Shown one piece after another: positions 48,406 to 60,600 of a stretch of DNA of 64,000 nt (position 1 is its first letter; every line of letters begins with the position of its first letter). Source of the stretch: Owenia fusiformis (Eukaryota; Annelida; Polychaeta; Sabellida; Oweniidae); assembly GCA_903813345.2 (NCBI GenBank), contig CAIIXF020000006.1, forward strand, positions 11,970,348 through 12,034,347, read 5' to 3'. Position numbers and translations under genes: made by a program. The notes under the pieces are model-generated. The model saw nothing but the letters and a program-made list of their open reading frames with translations, made no database searches and was not told where the DNA came from.

Positions 48406-51053
48406 CACACTACCCTACCTCGATCGCGCATGTGCGAATCTTTTGGCTTTCAACCAGGTCGCTTTTGAGTATATCGACTGCTTAGTCAAAAGGTTAATAC
48501 GTTTGGTGCTCGGAGTGAGTCAATATTGCTATTCGCTACACTTCAGTGGTGCAATAGTGAAGTCCATGTTCCAAGTTATATGATAGTTGAAGAAAGAATG
48601 TAAATAATATCGTTTTAGATTTTAAAATATTTGATATGTCATAGTACACGGTACACAGTTGCAAAAGTTGATCAATACAGGGTACAAGGAATGTAAATTG
48701 TTCAATAGTACAGGTAGCGAGAAAGTAAGCTGATTATACAGACATACTCATACTATGTCCCGATCTCATGTACATTAACAGAATTACTAACACGCAATGG
48801 TACTTCTATTTTCGGACGACTCTTGAACAATGGTTTTAGCATAATATATAACATGTTAGATATCAAAACATAGGTAATTCAAATGAAAATTATATGGTAC
48901 ATTAATATTTAATTTTTATTTCCTATTTTTTAGATAAGGGACGCTTAAAAGACTCTGTTGAGTTTTAAAGTGCACATTTTTACCATGTAAAACGTTGCAT
49001 TTGATAATTTTGAAATATGGTAATTTGGTCATAACTTTTTTATTCCTTAACCAATTTAGTTCAAATTCGGTATGGGACAACAATTGCTGATGGGCGTTTA
49101 TGACGTCACATGATCTTGTGACGTCATCAACGCATATCCGTCATCTTGGATGCCCAAGAAATAGTAAAAATGTGTAAAACTCGAAAAATAAATGTTGGTA
49201 AGGACCTTAGGCCCGTATTATCTTATTTAAAAATCAAACCTATGAAAAAGATGTCATTAATACTTATTCTATATATGTTCAACTAGAACTTAACGTTAAA
49301 AATATATGTTTTGTATTTATTTTGTTTACATAGCAAGCATTTTGCGACTTGTGTCTGTTTTGTACCAAGAAAAAAATTGATAGAAATATGGCGGGTTTCA
49401 AAGACTCTCGTCATTTAAATACACGAAATTATGTTTTTCTAGTGACATTCAACTAGATATTTTATAATGTCATAAAAGCATTGCCCTTATACTACATATA
49501 CTATAATTTTAAGTTCAGTTGCATTGCTTTGCATGTATTTGGACCAGGTAATATGACTTGGTCAAATTCAGCATTCTTTTGTTCCAAAATATTTTGACGT
49601 TGTAAAAATTTATTAGGGTGTTTTTAATAGCAGTCTAAAATGATATCAGGAAAACAAATGATAACATATTTGATATGTAGAGAATGCTCATAGCCCATAT
49701 TTTATAATTCATCACGTTTAACATCTTTAGATTAAGCTAAGTATGAGATTTTCCTTTAAACGTGCGTGACAGAGAATTGTCCCATCTCGATTTTTTTTCC
49801 TTTGAATTTTAGTAGGCTGAATCCAGGGAAGAAAGGAATGAATATAAACTTTGAAAATATATGATATTATATTATCATAAAAATGCTCATAAACTCAAGA
49901 TTCCAATGATATATCACACGACTATCATCCCTTCATAGATCTTTAGTTATTGTTTAATATGTGCGTGACATAATTTGTCCCATCGACGATTTTTTTTACA
50001 AAAATAGAGAAATACGACGTCATATCAGCGCTACAGCAAATCGTGAAGAACAAAATGCTCTCAAGTCGTGGCATGATAGTATTTTGAACAAAAATATTTT
50101 AAATGATCGGTTTTTGAGGACGGTAGTGCATTAGACCATTCGTTGGGTTATATAGAAAGATTCTTCACATGTAGTTCAGACAATTTTAATTATTCATAGT
50201 AGCGGATAGTCATTAATACTGATTGCGGAAAGTCATTTCTCATTAATGTGTTCATATTTAATTTCGTTATTTTATTTCAATTTGATACCCTATTAACACG
50301 TATAATCTAGCGTTCTTGTTCATTTAATGACTAAAATGCATATACGACCTGAAAGCCTGTGTCTAAATCTACAAAATAATGTTTCAGGTTTTTAGTCATT
50401 AAATTAACAAGAACGCTAGATTATACGTGTTACTAAGGTATCAAATTGAAATAAAATAACGAAATTAAATATTAACACGTTAATGATAAATGACTATCCG
50501 CTCTCAGTATTAATGACTATCTGCTACTCAGAGTAATTAAAATTGCCCGAACTACATGCGAAGAATCTTTCTATAGAACCCCTTGAATGGTCTAATTCAC
50601 TAACGTCCTCAAAAACCGATCATTCAAAATGTTTTATTCAAATTCACAAAAATACAGTTGACTAACATACTAGAAAACGTATCCACCTATAACACGATGA
50701 CACGCAGTTTAAATAACAGTTAACTGTTTTTTTTGTTACATATCAATGTAACATTTTCGAAGGGAAACTTACATGCTCCCTGTACGTTGATAGATTTACT
50801 GAAATGTATCGTGTATTGCATTCGTGTTTTGCTTCACTGCGCCCACTATTATCTATCTTTGCCTACAGTGGGTTTTTGCCAACAATATTCTACACACTGC
50901 TTGATGAATCAATTCTATGTCTGGTAGAACACTAGAAATAAATGTAAAATGTATTTTACGTTCAGAAATATGGAATTAAACCCACGTCCTCCAATTGCAA
51001 CTAAGCTGTACCCTGTTTCCCTTTTAAACGTGGTCATGTGGTAGGGTAGTGTG
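48406..51053. mobile_element. 2.65-kb DNA-transposon-like element with CAC ends and 5-bp target duplication
   Basis: CACACTACCCTACC at 48406-48419 is exactly inverted at 51040-51053. The dinucleotide-independent 5-mer ATTTG flanks both ends directly (48401-48405, 51054-51058). No open frame longer than about 65 codons is present, so it is non-autonomous. It contains a large palindrome (50082-50643). Near the right end, on the minus strand, GTGGGTTTAATTCC resembles a degenerate polymerase III B box. A CAC terminus with a 5-bp duplication recalls Transib/RAG-type elements; a CACTA or other superfamily is possible. Confidence 0.65.
50082..50643. repeat. Large palindrome with ~250-bp arms
   Basis: The left arm 50082-50335 and right arm 50391-50643 are inverse copies at roughly 85-90% by eye, separated by about 55 bp. 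Shared words include ATAATCTAGCGTTCTTGTT and its inverse, and TTTCGTTATTTTATTTCAAT and its inverse. It could fold into a very long hairpin. It lies nested inside the 48406-51053 element. Confidence 0.88.
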
Positions 51054-51639
51054 ATTTGGTAAAAATCTGAATTGTCAAAACAATCAATTTCTCACCATTT
51101 TGTTTCTCCACCATATTCAATCTTTTCTGTATGATGTTATACCATGATATTATCAATGTATAACAACAGTATCCATTCAAAGAATAATTGAATTCTTAAA
51201 GCAAATTCAGATTCTGCCTTTAATTTATTGATTCTGATAGTAATACAAATCCCATCAGGAGAGCAGCTCACAGTGTTTGTTCTTCCAGGGAGATCAATCT
51301 ATCACCACTTGAATCCAAAAGTGTTCCATGAGCGTTAAAAAGTAAAAGAAAAAGTGATGCTCACAGAATCTTAGAAACCTGAAACATTAAAATGTTATTC
51401 TTTGACAAGCATTTTTGGAAAATCCAGCTCAGGTTCATCCTTCAGGGAATACATAATTTCAAAAATTCAACTAAATTGTGAATTGAATTGAAATTAAACT
51501 GAAATTAATTAATGAGGGAAACATGTTCATATCTTTCAAGAATGTGGAGTTTATTATATTGCTCAATTATTACCCTTTGTGTTTTCTATTTGAATATTTT
51601 GAATTTTACCTTTCTTGAGTGAGACTTAAAGCATAAAAG

Positions 51640-52395
51640 ACAGACATAAAAGGATTGGTATCGATATGGTGAACTGAATTCAACAATGTTTTTCTCTGAA
51701 AGCAATTATTAAAAACATTCTGTAAAAAACATGGTCCTTTATGTAATGTTGACTGATTGACAACAATTTAATGTGGAAATAATTTATAAATATTTTATAT
51801 AATTGTTTTTGTTTACATTTTTTGTTTTTTTAGTGCAATAATTTTTTGTTCCTTTTTATTGAGAATGAAATATCTTTCTGAAACTTGTTGGAACAAAATA
51901 GCATATACAACATTTTCTTAGACCTCTCAATATTATAGTAATACAAAGGAAATTTTGGTTGATTTAAGAAAAAGTATTCAAGAAATTAAAATAAAACAAG
52001 CCCCCTCCAAAAATAGATAAAAATTAAGACAAACCTTTTATTTCATTAACAATATACTTTTTTATTATATCAACCAAACTTTCCTTTGTACAATTACAAT
52101 ATTGAGAGACCTAAACACGTTGTGTTTATGTCATTTTGTTCCAATGAGGTTCGGATAGATGTTCCATTTCATTCCGAACATATGATACCAAGAACAAAAG
52201 AAGTTTTTGATGTGTTTTCTAAAACAATATAGAGAGAGGTTTATATATTTATTTCAAATTATATTGTTACCATTCAAAAGATGATCGTTAAATTGACAAT
52301 GTGTAAACTTTTCAGAATTTTTTGATGACTGGTTTAAGAGAAATGTGTGTTCAAAATGTTCACCTTATCGATACCCATCCTTTACAGATATTTGG
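51640..52395. mobile_element. Foldback element related to the 9271 repeat
   Basis: AAGGATTGGTATCGATATGG at about 51650 is inverted near 52380. GACCTCTCAATATTATAGTA, then ATACAAAGGAAA (about 51920) is inverted at about 52085-52115. The right end matches the 9271-9490 repeat in ABCF1. Together they indicate an inverted-repeat element of about 750 bp with no open frame. Confidence 0.7.
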
Positions 52396-52399
52396 AATG

Positions 52400-54464
52400 G
52401 CTTAATTAAAGTAAGACAATAAATTCACCATTCCATAATATCTTTTTGAGACATTTGGCATTGCAAACAAGATGTCACATTTGTTTAAATCAATCATGAA
52501 TCTTGATTGGAATTCTGTTGAGTCTTTCACATCTAATACTAGCTTTGATTTGTTATTGAACTGAACTTGTTGAACCCTTGATTACCAGTTATTCCATCGC
52601 TTAGGGTGTTTAGTATGTAAATATTAATATTAAATGTAGAAAATTAGATGTTATTTCAGCAGAATGTGATTATAAAGAAACAATTCATTATGATACAATA
52701 CAATTAATTAGATTTCCATGTTGCAAAATATTAATAGAAATAATATTTCTGTTATCATTAATTAAAAGCTTAATATTCTTGTAAATGTTCAATTTTTGAA
52801 GTATTTTTCCTGGACCATTCAATTTTTTCTCTCCAAATCAAGAATTATTTTAGTCTATTTTAGGTTTCCGAATTTTCTATTCAAACTGAATTATCAAAAA
52901 TTTTTACAACATAATGTTACACTCCTGGGGTTACACTGTTTTTCACTCTTACAAACAGGTAGTTTGCGTGACAAAATGGATATTTTTCATGTGGGAGATA
53001 TCATCAATATATTTTAAGTCCATGAATAAGTGCTCATCCAGTCTAGAAAGATTTCACACAACTGGAAAATTGAAATTAACCAATACTGAAAAGATGAACA
53101 ACCAGAAAGAGCTGAACAAATATACGTCTAAATGGCATTTGAAGTACCAGTTGAAAACAGTCTCTTATGGTATAATGATTATTGTCAAGTGAATGATTTT
53201 CGCATGTCATAGTTGTCATATAGCTTCCTTAAACAAAGCATGACAACCACATCTTGGGCCAAGCTCATTAATATATTCCGAGCCATAGAATTTGTTACTC
53301 AATTACACCTTTAGAATATCTGTTATTTCTACCAATATAGTTGAAGAAATCTTGGAAATTTGTGAAAGGAAAACAATCCATAGAAAATCTGGTATTGTTA
53401 CAACTGAAAGCTGACATAATAGCTTGCACTTAGAAAAAATATTTACTCAGTTATTAGGCTTTAGATATAGAGGTTTGTTTGTTGTATTGATATATCTTGA
53501 AATGGGAATTGAAACAGTTGTGATTAAAGTAAAAGATTGGAACTTAATATATTATGACGAGCCAAAGAATATAAACACTGCACTGGGGATTGGTGGGAAT
53601 AAGTGTGGGATGATTGAAATTGTGAGTTATTATAATCCAGTATTTTCTCAGTATCAGATATCATTGAAGTTGAATATAAATCTTCCAATACAGGATATGA
53701 TGAACTTTCTGAAAAGTTATTTACATGAGATAAGTAGGAATTAATCAGAGATTTTTAAGATTGGGATTTTTAAAGATTACTTGGATGTTTTCAGTAATTT
53801 ACAGTGAAGTATTTATAAAGGATAATCAAGGAGCACATAATTCTACATGCTATTGATTAGCCATTGGTACAGTTCGAAAGTTCAAAGAATTTGACTTTTA
53901 ATTTCTAGACCAAATATTATAAACACTGAGATTCATCAAGAAACAATTCTCATTTATATTATTTGAGAAAAAATATATGACACAATTGTCTCACTTGCAC
54001 TGTACAAAAAGAAAATAAAGTTTGGCTTAGCATGAATAAATTCTATTGAAGAAAAGTTGCACCTTAGTAACCAATGCTACAAAGTCAGGAGATTTATTTT
54101 GATTCCTGGAGAGTAAGAGAGAAAAACGATAAACTATACAAATATGAACTTATAAGAGTATGAATGACATCATTCATTGATAAAATATTTGAAGTTTACG
54201 ATAGTGCAGATTCCTGTGAAAGGGGTAGTGCAAATAACAATTATTTATAACACCAATAACCCTTATCTGTTTGTACAACCCAGATAATACAGATACAATT
54301 AAGCAAGTTTCACTTATGACACTTCATTAATCTGAACTAGTGCGGACCAACAAAGTGAGAACTGATGAAATGTGAATTAACAGGAAAGCAGAAAACCAAA
54401 TACTTTAAACTAAACATAAATGACAAAATAAAACACCATTCTGAATTAAAAGATTCTGGACATT
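52400..54464. other. AT-rich intergenic stretch
   Basis: No recognised exon. An open frame of 106 codons at 53424-53744 and overlapping shorter frames have no family resemblance, and their composition follows the AT-rich background. Regulatory sequence of the gene starting at 54465 should lie at the right end, but no clear promoter motif is visible. Confidence 0.45.
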
Positions 54465-55514
54465 ATGGCCACAATATTGTCCAACCAATCCGTGATCCAT
54501 TTTGAGAAAAGACATGGAATACAACAAGAGAGTAAAACAGCAAAGCCAACAGGAGGATTAATTGACCAAAGACTGTTGAATAAACACCAGAAAGACGCTC
54601 CGACAATTAAACAATCCAGAAATACTAAGTCTAACTTTTCAGATCTTAGAAAACGAACTGATAATTTGAGCAAACAGATGAAAACATTTAATAGCGCACT
54701 TGATGAGCTACAGGATAATTTAGAAGACACTTCTGAACACATTGAGCACTGGCAGGGCATATTCACCTACAGTGCTGGTAGGGAGTATGTTACAGAGACA
54801 AGCGAGTACTATGCTGATCTTGCCAGAGAGGAAAGACGCAGACGTAACAGAATGGAAGTTATTCGTAAGTCGACCGCAGCATCCAGTAGGAGTCGAGGTA
54901 GAAGTTCAAGATCAACAACGTTTACATGCAGCACTGATAGTGACTCTGAAGATGAAACTTTAAAGGCTCGTAAAATTACCAAGAAAGTAAAATCAAAACC
55001 AGGTCAATCGGTGGCCGATTCTAGAACTGGGTTAAAATTACCCAGAGTGCATTCTAAAGTTTCATTCCAACATTATCCAAAACCAAGGCCACATTCATCT
55101 GGACCAGTACATCTCGACAAAATTAGGACAATAAACAATAGATTAACTCGTCCAACAGCAACTTCAGCCAATGCCCGAATAATCACAACAGATGGCACTG
55201 ATATACATGGTTACAATAAAGTGACGTGTCCAGCACTTGGATATGCAATGTCCGGTACAATGGTTGGCTCTATAGACAAATTAGCCCCAGGCAGATTCAG
55301 AGGTATGCAGAAATTATCAGTTAAAGGGGTTGATTCAGTTGTTCAAAGACTATCGAATGTAGATCCTGGTCAAGTACCTGACTCTAACAGGACTATATGT
55401 CCCAGGGTGAAGGCTATAGCAGGACCATTGAACAGCTATGCTTGGGCTGGCACCGACAGGGACAGAACGAGTGTCAGATTCACTAAGAATATAAGGACTA
55501 ACATATATCGCTGA
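54465..55514 (+). CDS. Unrecognised intronless protein, 349 aa, with coiled coil
   Basis: I do not recognise this protein. A single uninterrupted frame of 349 codons in DNA this AT-rich is very unlikely by chance, and a poly(A) signal follows 7 bp after the stop. Visible features are a polar, basic N terminus, a likely coiled coil at ~60-97 (heptad pattern around LSKQMKTFNSALDELQDNLE), an Arg-rich run (REERRRRNRM, ~121-130), a Ser/Arg segment (~138-150) and an acidic patch (TDSDSEDE, ~157-164). A basic, Gly/Pro/Thr-rich C-terminal half follows, with no signal peptide or membrane segment. The start is the first ATG in frame with context CATTATGG. The lack of introns next to exon-rich genes suggests a retrogene or a fast-evolving lineage-specific gene. 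A nuclear, cytoskeletal or sperm-axoneme role would be a guess. An upstream non-coding exon is possible. Confidence 0.75.
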   Translation: MATILSNQSVIHFEKRHGIQQESKTAKPTGGLIDQRLLNKHQKDAPTIKQSRNTKSNFSDLRKRTDNLSKQMKTFNSALDELQDNLEDTSEHIEHWQGIFTYSAGREYVTETSEYYADLAREERRRRNRMEVIRKSTAASSRSRGRSSRSTTFTCSTDSDSEDETLKARKITKKVKSKPGQSVADSRTGLKLPRVHSKVSFQHYPKPRPHSSGPVHLDKIRTINNRLTRPTATSANARIITTDGTDIHGYNKVTCPALGYAMSGTMVGSIDKLAPGRFRGMQKLSVKGVDSVVQRLSNVDPGQVPDSNRTICPRVKAIAGPLNSYAWAGTDRDRTSVRFTKNIRTNIYR

Positions 55515-55520
55515 TAAATC

Positions 55521-55526
55521 AATAAA
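55521..55526 (+). terminator. Poly(A) signal of the 349-aa gene
   Basis: AATAAA, followed by a second AATAAA-like word (AATAAATA), begins 7 bp after the stop codon. This predicts an extremely short 3' UTR (tens of bases). Confidence 0.5.
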
Positions 55527-55529
55527 ATA

Positions 55530-57604
55530 AATATATTGTAAATTATTTACCCTGCCACCTTTTGGAGCATCAAAGAAGTAGGATATATTAGCTACATTGA
55601 TGTCATTGGTTGTACGTACCAATCTGTCCATGCAAAAATACAATATTAAATTGCTCACTTTAAAAAGCACAACCTATGACATCATCAATTAAGCCAATAC
55701 ATTCGGGCTTCTTTAATATTCCAAAATGTGGAAGAAAGATCTATTCAATGGTGATTTTAAATATTGCCAATTGCTATCTAAACACATACAACAAACAAAT
55801 TTAAAAGTGCAGTTCTAATAATTGGTCTCAAAAATGAGTTGTAAGCATTTACTGAAATGATTTAAGGGGAAAACTTTTACTTCTGCCCCTCAATTTACCA
55901 GCAGTTTGCCACCATAAGAAATGTAAGAGAACTTTAAAATATATGTTAACAAAAATCATATGATTATTGTTCAATGCATTTGTATATTACTACATTAATT
56001 GTGTAAATTCAATGTTTTTTCATTATTTGAATAAAGTATAAAGATACAAAATAATACAAAAATGTTTACATTTTTACAGAGAATGCTATATGACTTTTGG
56101 ATACTACAATGTGTTGAACAAATACACAAGTCAAAAATTGTGCAGATCAATTTAATTGGAACAGAATGGGATATGTAATTTTTTGACAATGATACTTTTT
56201 CCATTTTGCTATTAAACTGTTAAATGCAAAATAAATTATTTTTAGAATTTTTGCCTATGAGTTCCAAAATCTTTTTTTTTATTTCTTAATCCAGCCCCAA
56301 AAAATTGATTTGAACATCTAATGGCCCTCATCCTCTTAATTGGTCCCAATGGTGACATTACATACATTTCAATTACATTGGATATCTAACAATGAATTCA
56401 AATAATTTGAGTTTCCTGATGTAGCTGTTATTATAACTTACAGAAAACCAGATCCAAATACACAAAGAAAATGTCAGTAATAAGTTATAGTAGAATTACT
56501 TAGAATTGTTTCATTTTTTCACATTTTGCATTAAATAGACATTCCCATTAAATCCTGACCCCTTTGACGAACCAAGGCAACTATTATAATGGTTGGATTA
56601 ATGATGTCATACTTTGCAATGCATGCAGCAATGTTTATAAACAAAGTTGTAAACTAATACATAACTTCTTCTGCAATGAAACTAAGAATGGTGGCATGAT
56701 TTACTGGATTAGTCTATTCCAAATATTCTTCCACAAGATTGAATTTCTTTGTAATCAATACCTAAAGAAAATTCACAAAATGACAACTAAAATAAAGCAC
56801 TCTTTAAATGAGAATGTATGTCATGTTTTAGTCTTGCTTAAAAGACCCTGTACTCCCCCCCCTTTATCCTTCTCTCTATATTGCCAGGTAAAGAGAGTGA
56901 AGGTGACGGGGGGGGGGGGTGGATACAGTCTTTGAGCAAGACTAGTCATGTTTCACTTGATCCTATCAGCCTTTTGGATAGACATACTGTGAACATATTG
57001 TGTCCTGGTGAATATATAACTGTGCCATGGGATAAAAACCTCTATGTGCTGTACTGTATATTCCATAAATAAATACTATACACTTTATACAGTCTGTTTA
57101 TTGAGTCTATGGTTATTTGTCCTAATTGTGTTATTGCATTTGCACTTTGCACCATCACATGATATGTCCTTCGTTTATTTCTCCAACATTAAACAAGTGG
57201 GTGATTCCGATGTATCCCTTTGAGATTACAGCCACCACTTTCTTGAAAATAAAAATAATATATTTGACAAACTTTGATCAGAATGGTGAAAATACCAAAT
57301 TTTGCACCCACTTGAGAAAAAATCACTGTTTTACTGGGAACTATAGCTTTAGTTCATAGTCTGCAGGTTTGCAGCTTCAATATTGCACACTACTGCATAT
57401 TTACAGGTTAAAAACAGCATACACGTAGGTATATTACAGTATGACTATGTATACATGTACACTGAAGAATCCCATTTTGCATCATACTGATCACCATGAC
57501 ATCTTTTGGTAAATTATCTCGTAAATTTTCCGACTGACATCGAGATATTCTCTCCATTATTCATATGTATAATAACGGTTTCACTACCCAAGCAGTATTC
57601 CCAG
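55530..57604. other. Non-coding stretch between the 349-aa gene and C10
   Basis: No exon is recognised on either strand. It holds C/G homopolymer runs (about 56856-56865 and 56910-56920) that bracket a short imperfect hairpin, and presumably the 3' UTR of the C10 gene at its right end. An open minus-strand frame over 55350-55670 is antisense to the end of the 349-aa gene and is not supported. Confidence 0.45.
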
Positions 57605-60600
57605 TTATTGCATTGGGGGAGGAGCATCCATTTGCGGCATCACATATGTCCTTATTTGGGCATTCAGTTCAGCTATCTCAGGATCAAGTTTTTCAAAGTT
57701 TTTGATTGTTTGTGAAAATCTAATCATTCCTGGAAAATAAGTTGAATCATGTTATAAAAGTATCATATTACTTTACTAGATGTACTTACTATTCAATGTC
57801 AAATACAGAAAATAAATTATATCTCACTATCAGCTCTAAAAAACTCTGCACATTTCATTGTTTTTAAAGGCATTTACTATTTATATCTAGTATTGTACCA
57901 TGGCGCCATCTTTTATGGATAAAAGGAATGAATTTCATTGTAAAATCTCACCATCTCCATCTGCAGAGAAGCCATATTTGGTAATGACACCCATCTGTAT
58001 CTCTGTGGTAACAGGGAAGACAATCTGCATCATCTGCATCATGTTGTTGCCTAGAAACACAGTACATGAGTACAACCATATATGGGATGGATTGCATGAG
58101 TATAACCATATATGGGATTGCCTAGAAACACAGTGTAAAAAATGAGTGGATCAAAGGGGATCATCAACAATGTACCCTGTTCTGTGTTTGGGTTCATATT
58201 ATACAATTATAACATACCAATAATTGATTTGTGGTGTCAATAAACAAAAACAAAAAGATGAAATAAATTTTTAAAGATTGAATTGAGGGCAGAAATAATG
58301 ATGACTTCCTGGAAATCGTGGAAATAACAAAATTTCAATGATATCATTGCAGAGTATCTGTTCTCCATTTAACATCTCTCTAAGTTTAATGTTAGGTCTA
58401 CTCACTGGCATGTAGCGATTATAGCGGTCCTGTCTTGGCTTATTGAATTGTTAAGAAGTTACGTATGCGGTGCGGAAGTTAGAGAGCAAATGACCATCAT
58501 TTCAATGTAATAGTTTATGCAGGAAAATTGAGATTAGGCCATTGGAGTATTTGTTTCATGCATTTGTAAAACATTACCCACTCATAGGTCATACTTATCG
58601 TTAAACCAATAACTCAAATATATGCCCTTGTACACCGATCACCTGTTGAAATTAATACAGGCCGATTTCAACAAATGTAAACGGCGATATATTTAAAATC
58701 GTATTCAAGCATGACCACGTCCCAACTTCTTTTGTTTTCTTTACAACTAAGCTATGACTGCAGTCTATTCAGTGTTGCGTATCGAACCTTGTTTATTATA
58801 AAAATAGTGCAACAACAAGCAGAATTCACACATTTACCTTACACTTATTCTCAACTGAAGACATTGAATTTATCTCTTAGGTTTTACATTATAAATATCT
58901 TAAGATGCAGAATACGAAAATAGAGGCTTAGGCCCAACTTTGTATGAATTTTATGAGAATAGTCTGATTTTAGAGAAATGAAAAGAAAAATGTCCACACC
59001 CTACACAAAATATTTATGGTTACCCGGGAATACGTATGTGCTGCTTGTATATTAGAATCGTATTATATTGTATATCCTCGGGATATTCCCTGTATCCAAA
59101 ACCTCCAATTGCATAACCCCTATATATTGGCCAAGGGATAATCCCAATATCCTGAACCGCGACTATAGGATAATATGTTTATCCCATACCAATCTTGGTC
59201 ATCTGGTTCACATTGTTAAATCGTGGAAACATTTTAGAATATTCATGTCCAGTTTTGTTTTCTTGGCCGTGGGCCGTGGGCTGATTGTCTGTGTTTTCTC
59301 CATTGCCGTTTACAGTCATTCCGCGAACGTTACAAATTATGAACAAATATGCAAGCGGCGATTATGACGTAGCGGGCAGATACTGTATCTGCCCGCTTGG
59401 AGCGGGACGTAAAGCTTTATCCCATGGTTGCAAGGAGGATATAGATCGAATATCACATGATGATATATTTGATATGTGGATCAAGATATCATATTTTAGC
59501 AAACAATTTACAAACCATCGAATATCACTTTTAAACTATCGAATATCACATCTTAAATAGAGGATATCCTATGATTTATGAGTGATATGATCTTTATCCA
59601 CGAATGGATATGATATCTGCACGAGTGAGCGTAGCGAGAGAGTGCAGATATCAACATCCATGAGTGGATTAAAATCATATCACGAGTAAATCATAGGATG
59701 TTCTTTATATTCCATAGTTAAAGTCATCATCAGAATCGTCGGGAATTAAGTGATTTAAAACGTATTTTCCAAACGATACGGCGATATTTGTTACGCGGTA
59801 AACACGATACAAAATATATGTCATATTCCGCAACGAATATGGCATATTCACTTGCGGTGTATGACAGATTCACCTGCGGTATATGGCATACTCACTAACC
59901 AATGAGAACGTGATACGGAAGTACGTAATTGTCAATTCCATCGATTGAACAAACGGGTAAAAGTTTATAAATTATTGAAATGATTACTGAATCATAAGTA
60001 CAGTGCATTGAATATATCAACTAATGCAGAAGTATCACTCAGCAATCTCACGAGGTAAACTTACTCAATAAATCCAGGATTCATATATTACTACCCGAAG
60101 CACAAACTATACTGGTAATCCAGCGTAGTTTTACATTTAGAGTTGATTCTGGCAACCAATCAAATTAAGGCTTTTCTGTATCACGTTTTCACCTGCGGTA
60201 TATGTCATACTCACCCGCGGTATATGGCATATTCCGCAAGTGAGTATGACATATTCCGCAGGTGAGTATCGGATATTCACTGAAATTAATGTATCGCATA
60301 TTCACTGCGGAATATCCCATACTCACCTGCGGAATATGCCATATACCGCAGGTGAGTATGGCATATTCATCCGTATCACAAATACCGCGCAACCATGAAT
60401 ATATGCCATATTCCGCGTAACAATATTGACACTTAGCCTCGTTTTGAGTCTGAAGTAGCAAAAATCCATAAACCATGGCATACGGCGCCGTATGTCATGG
60501 CTAAAACACCGTATGCTATGGTTAAGTGAAAATTTGCCAAAAATATCATATTTTACCACTGATTTCAAAAATACCGTTTTTATTTTGACATGTTATCCTA

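Noticed and set aside
53424-53744. 106-codon plus-strand frame
   Set aside because: No recognisable domain, no splice or promoter context, and AT-biased composition like the background; retained only as a remote possibility.
55350-55670. 106-codon minus-strand frame overlapping the 349-aa gene
   Set aside because: Mostly antisense to the end of that gene. A possible exon-like piece (LVRTTNDINVANISYFFDAP) has no good acceptor and no matching neighbour.
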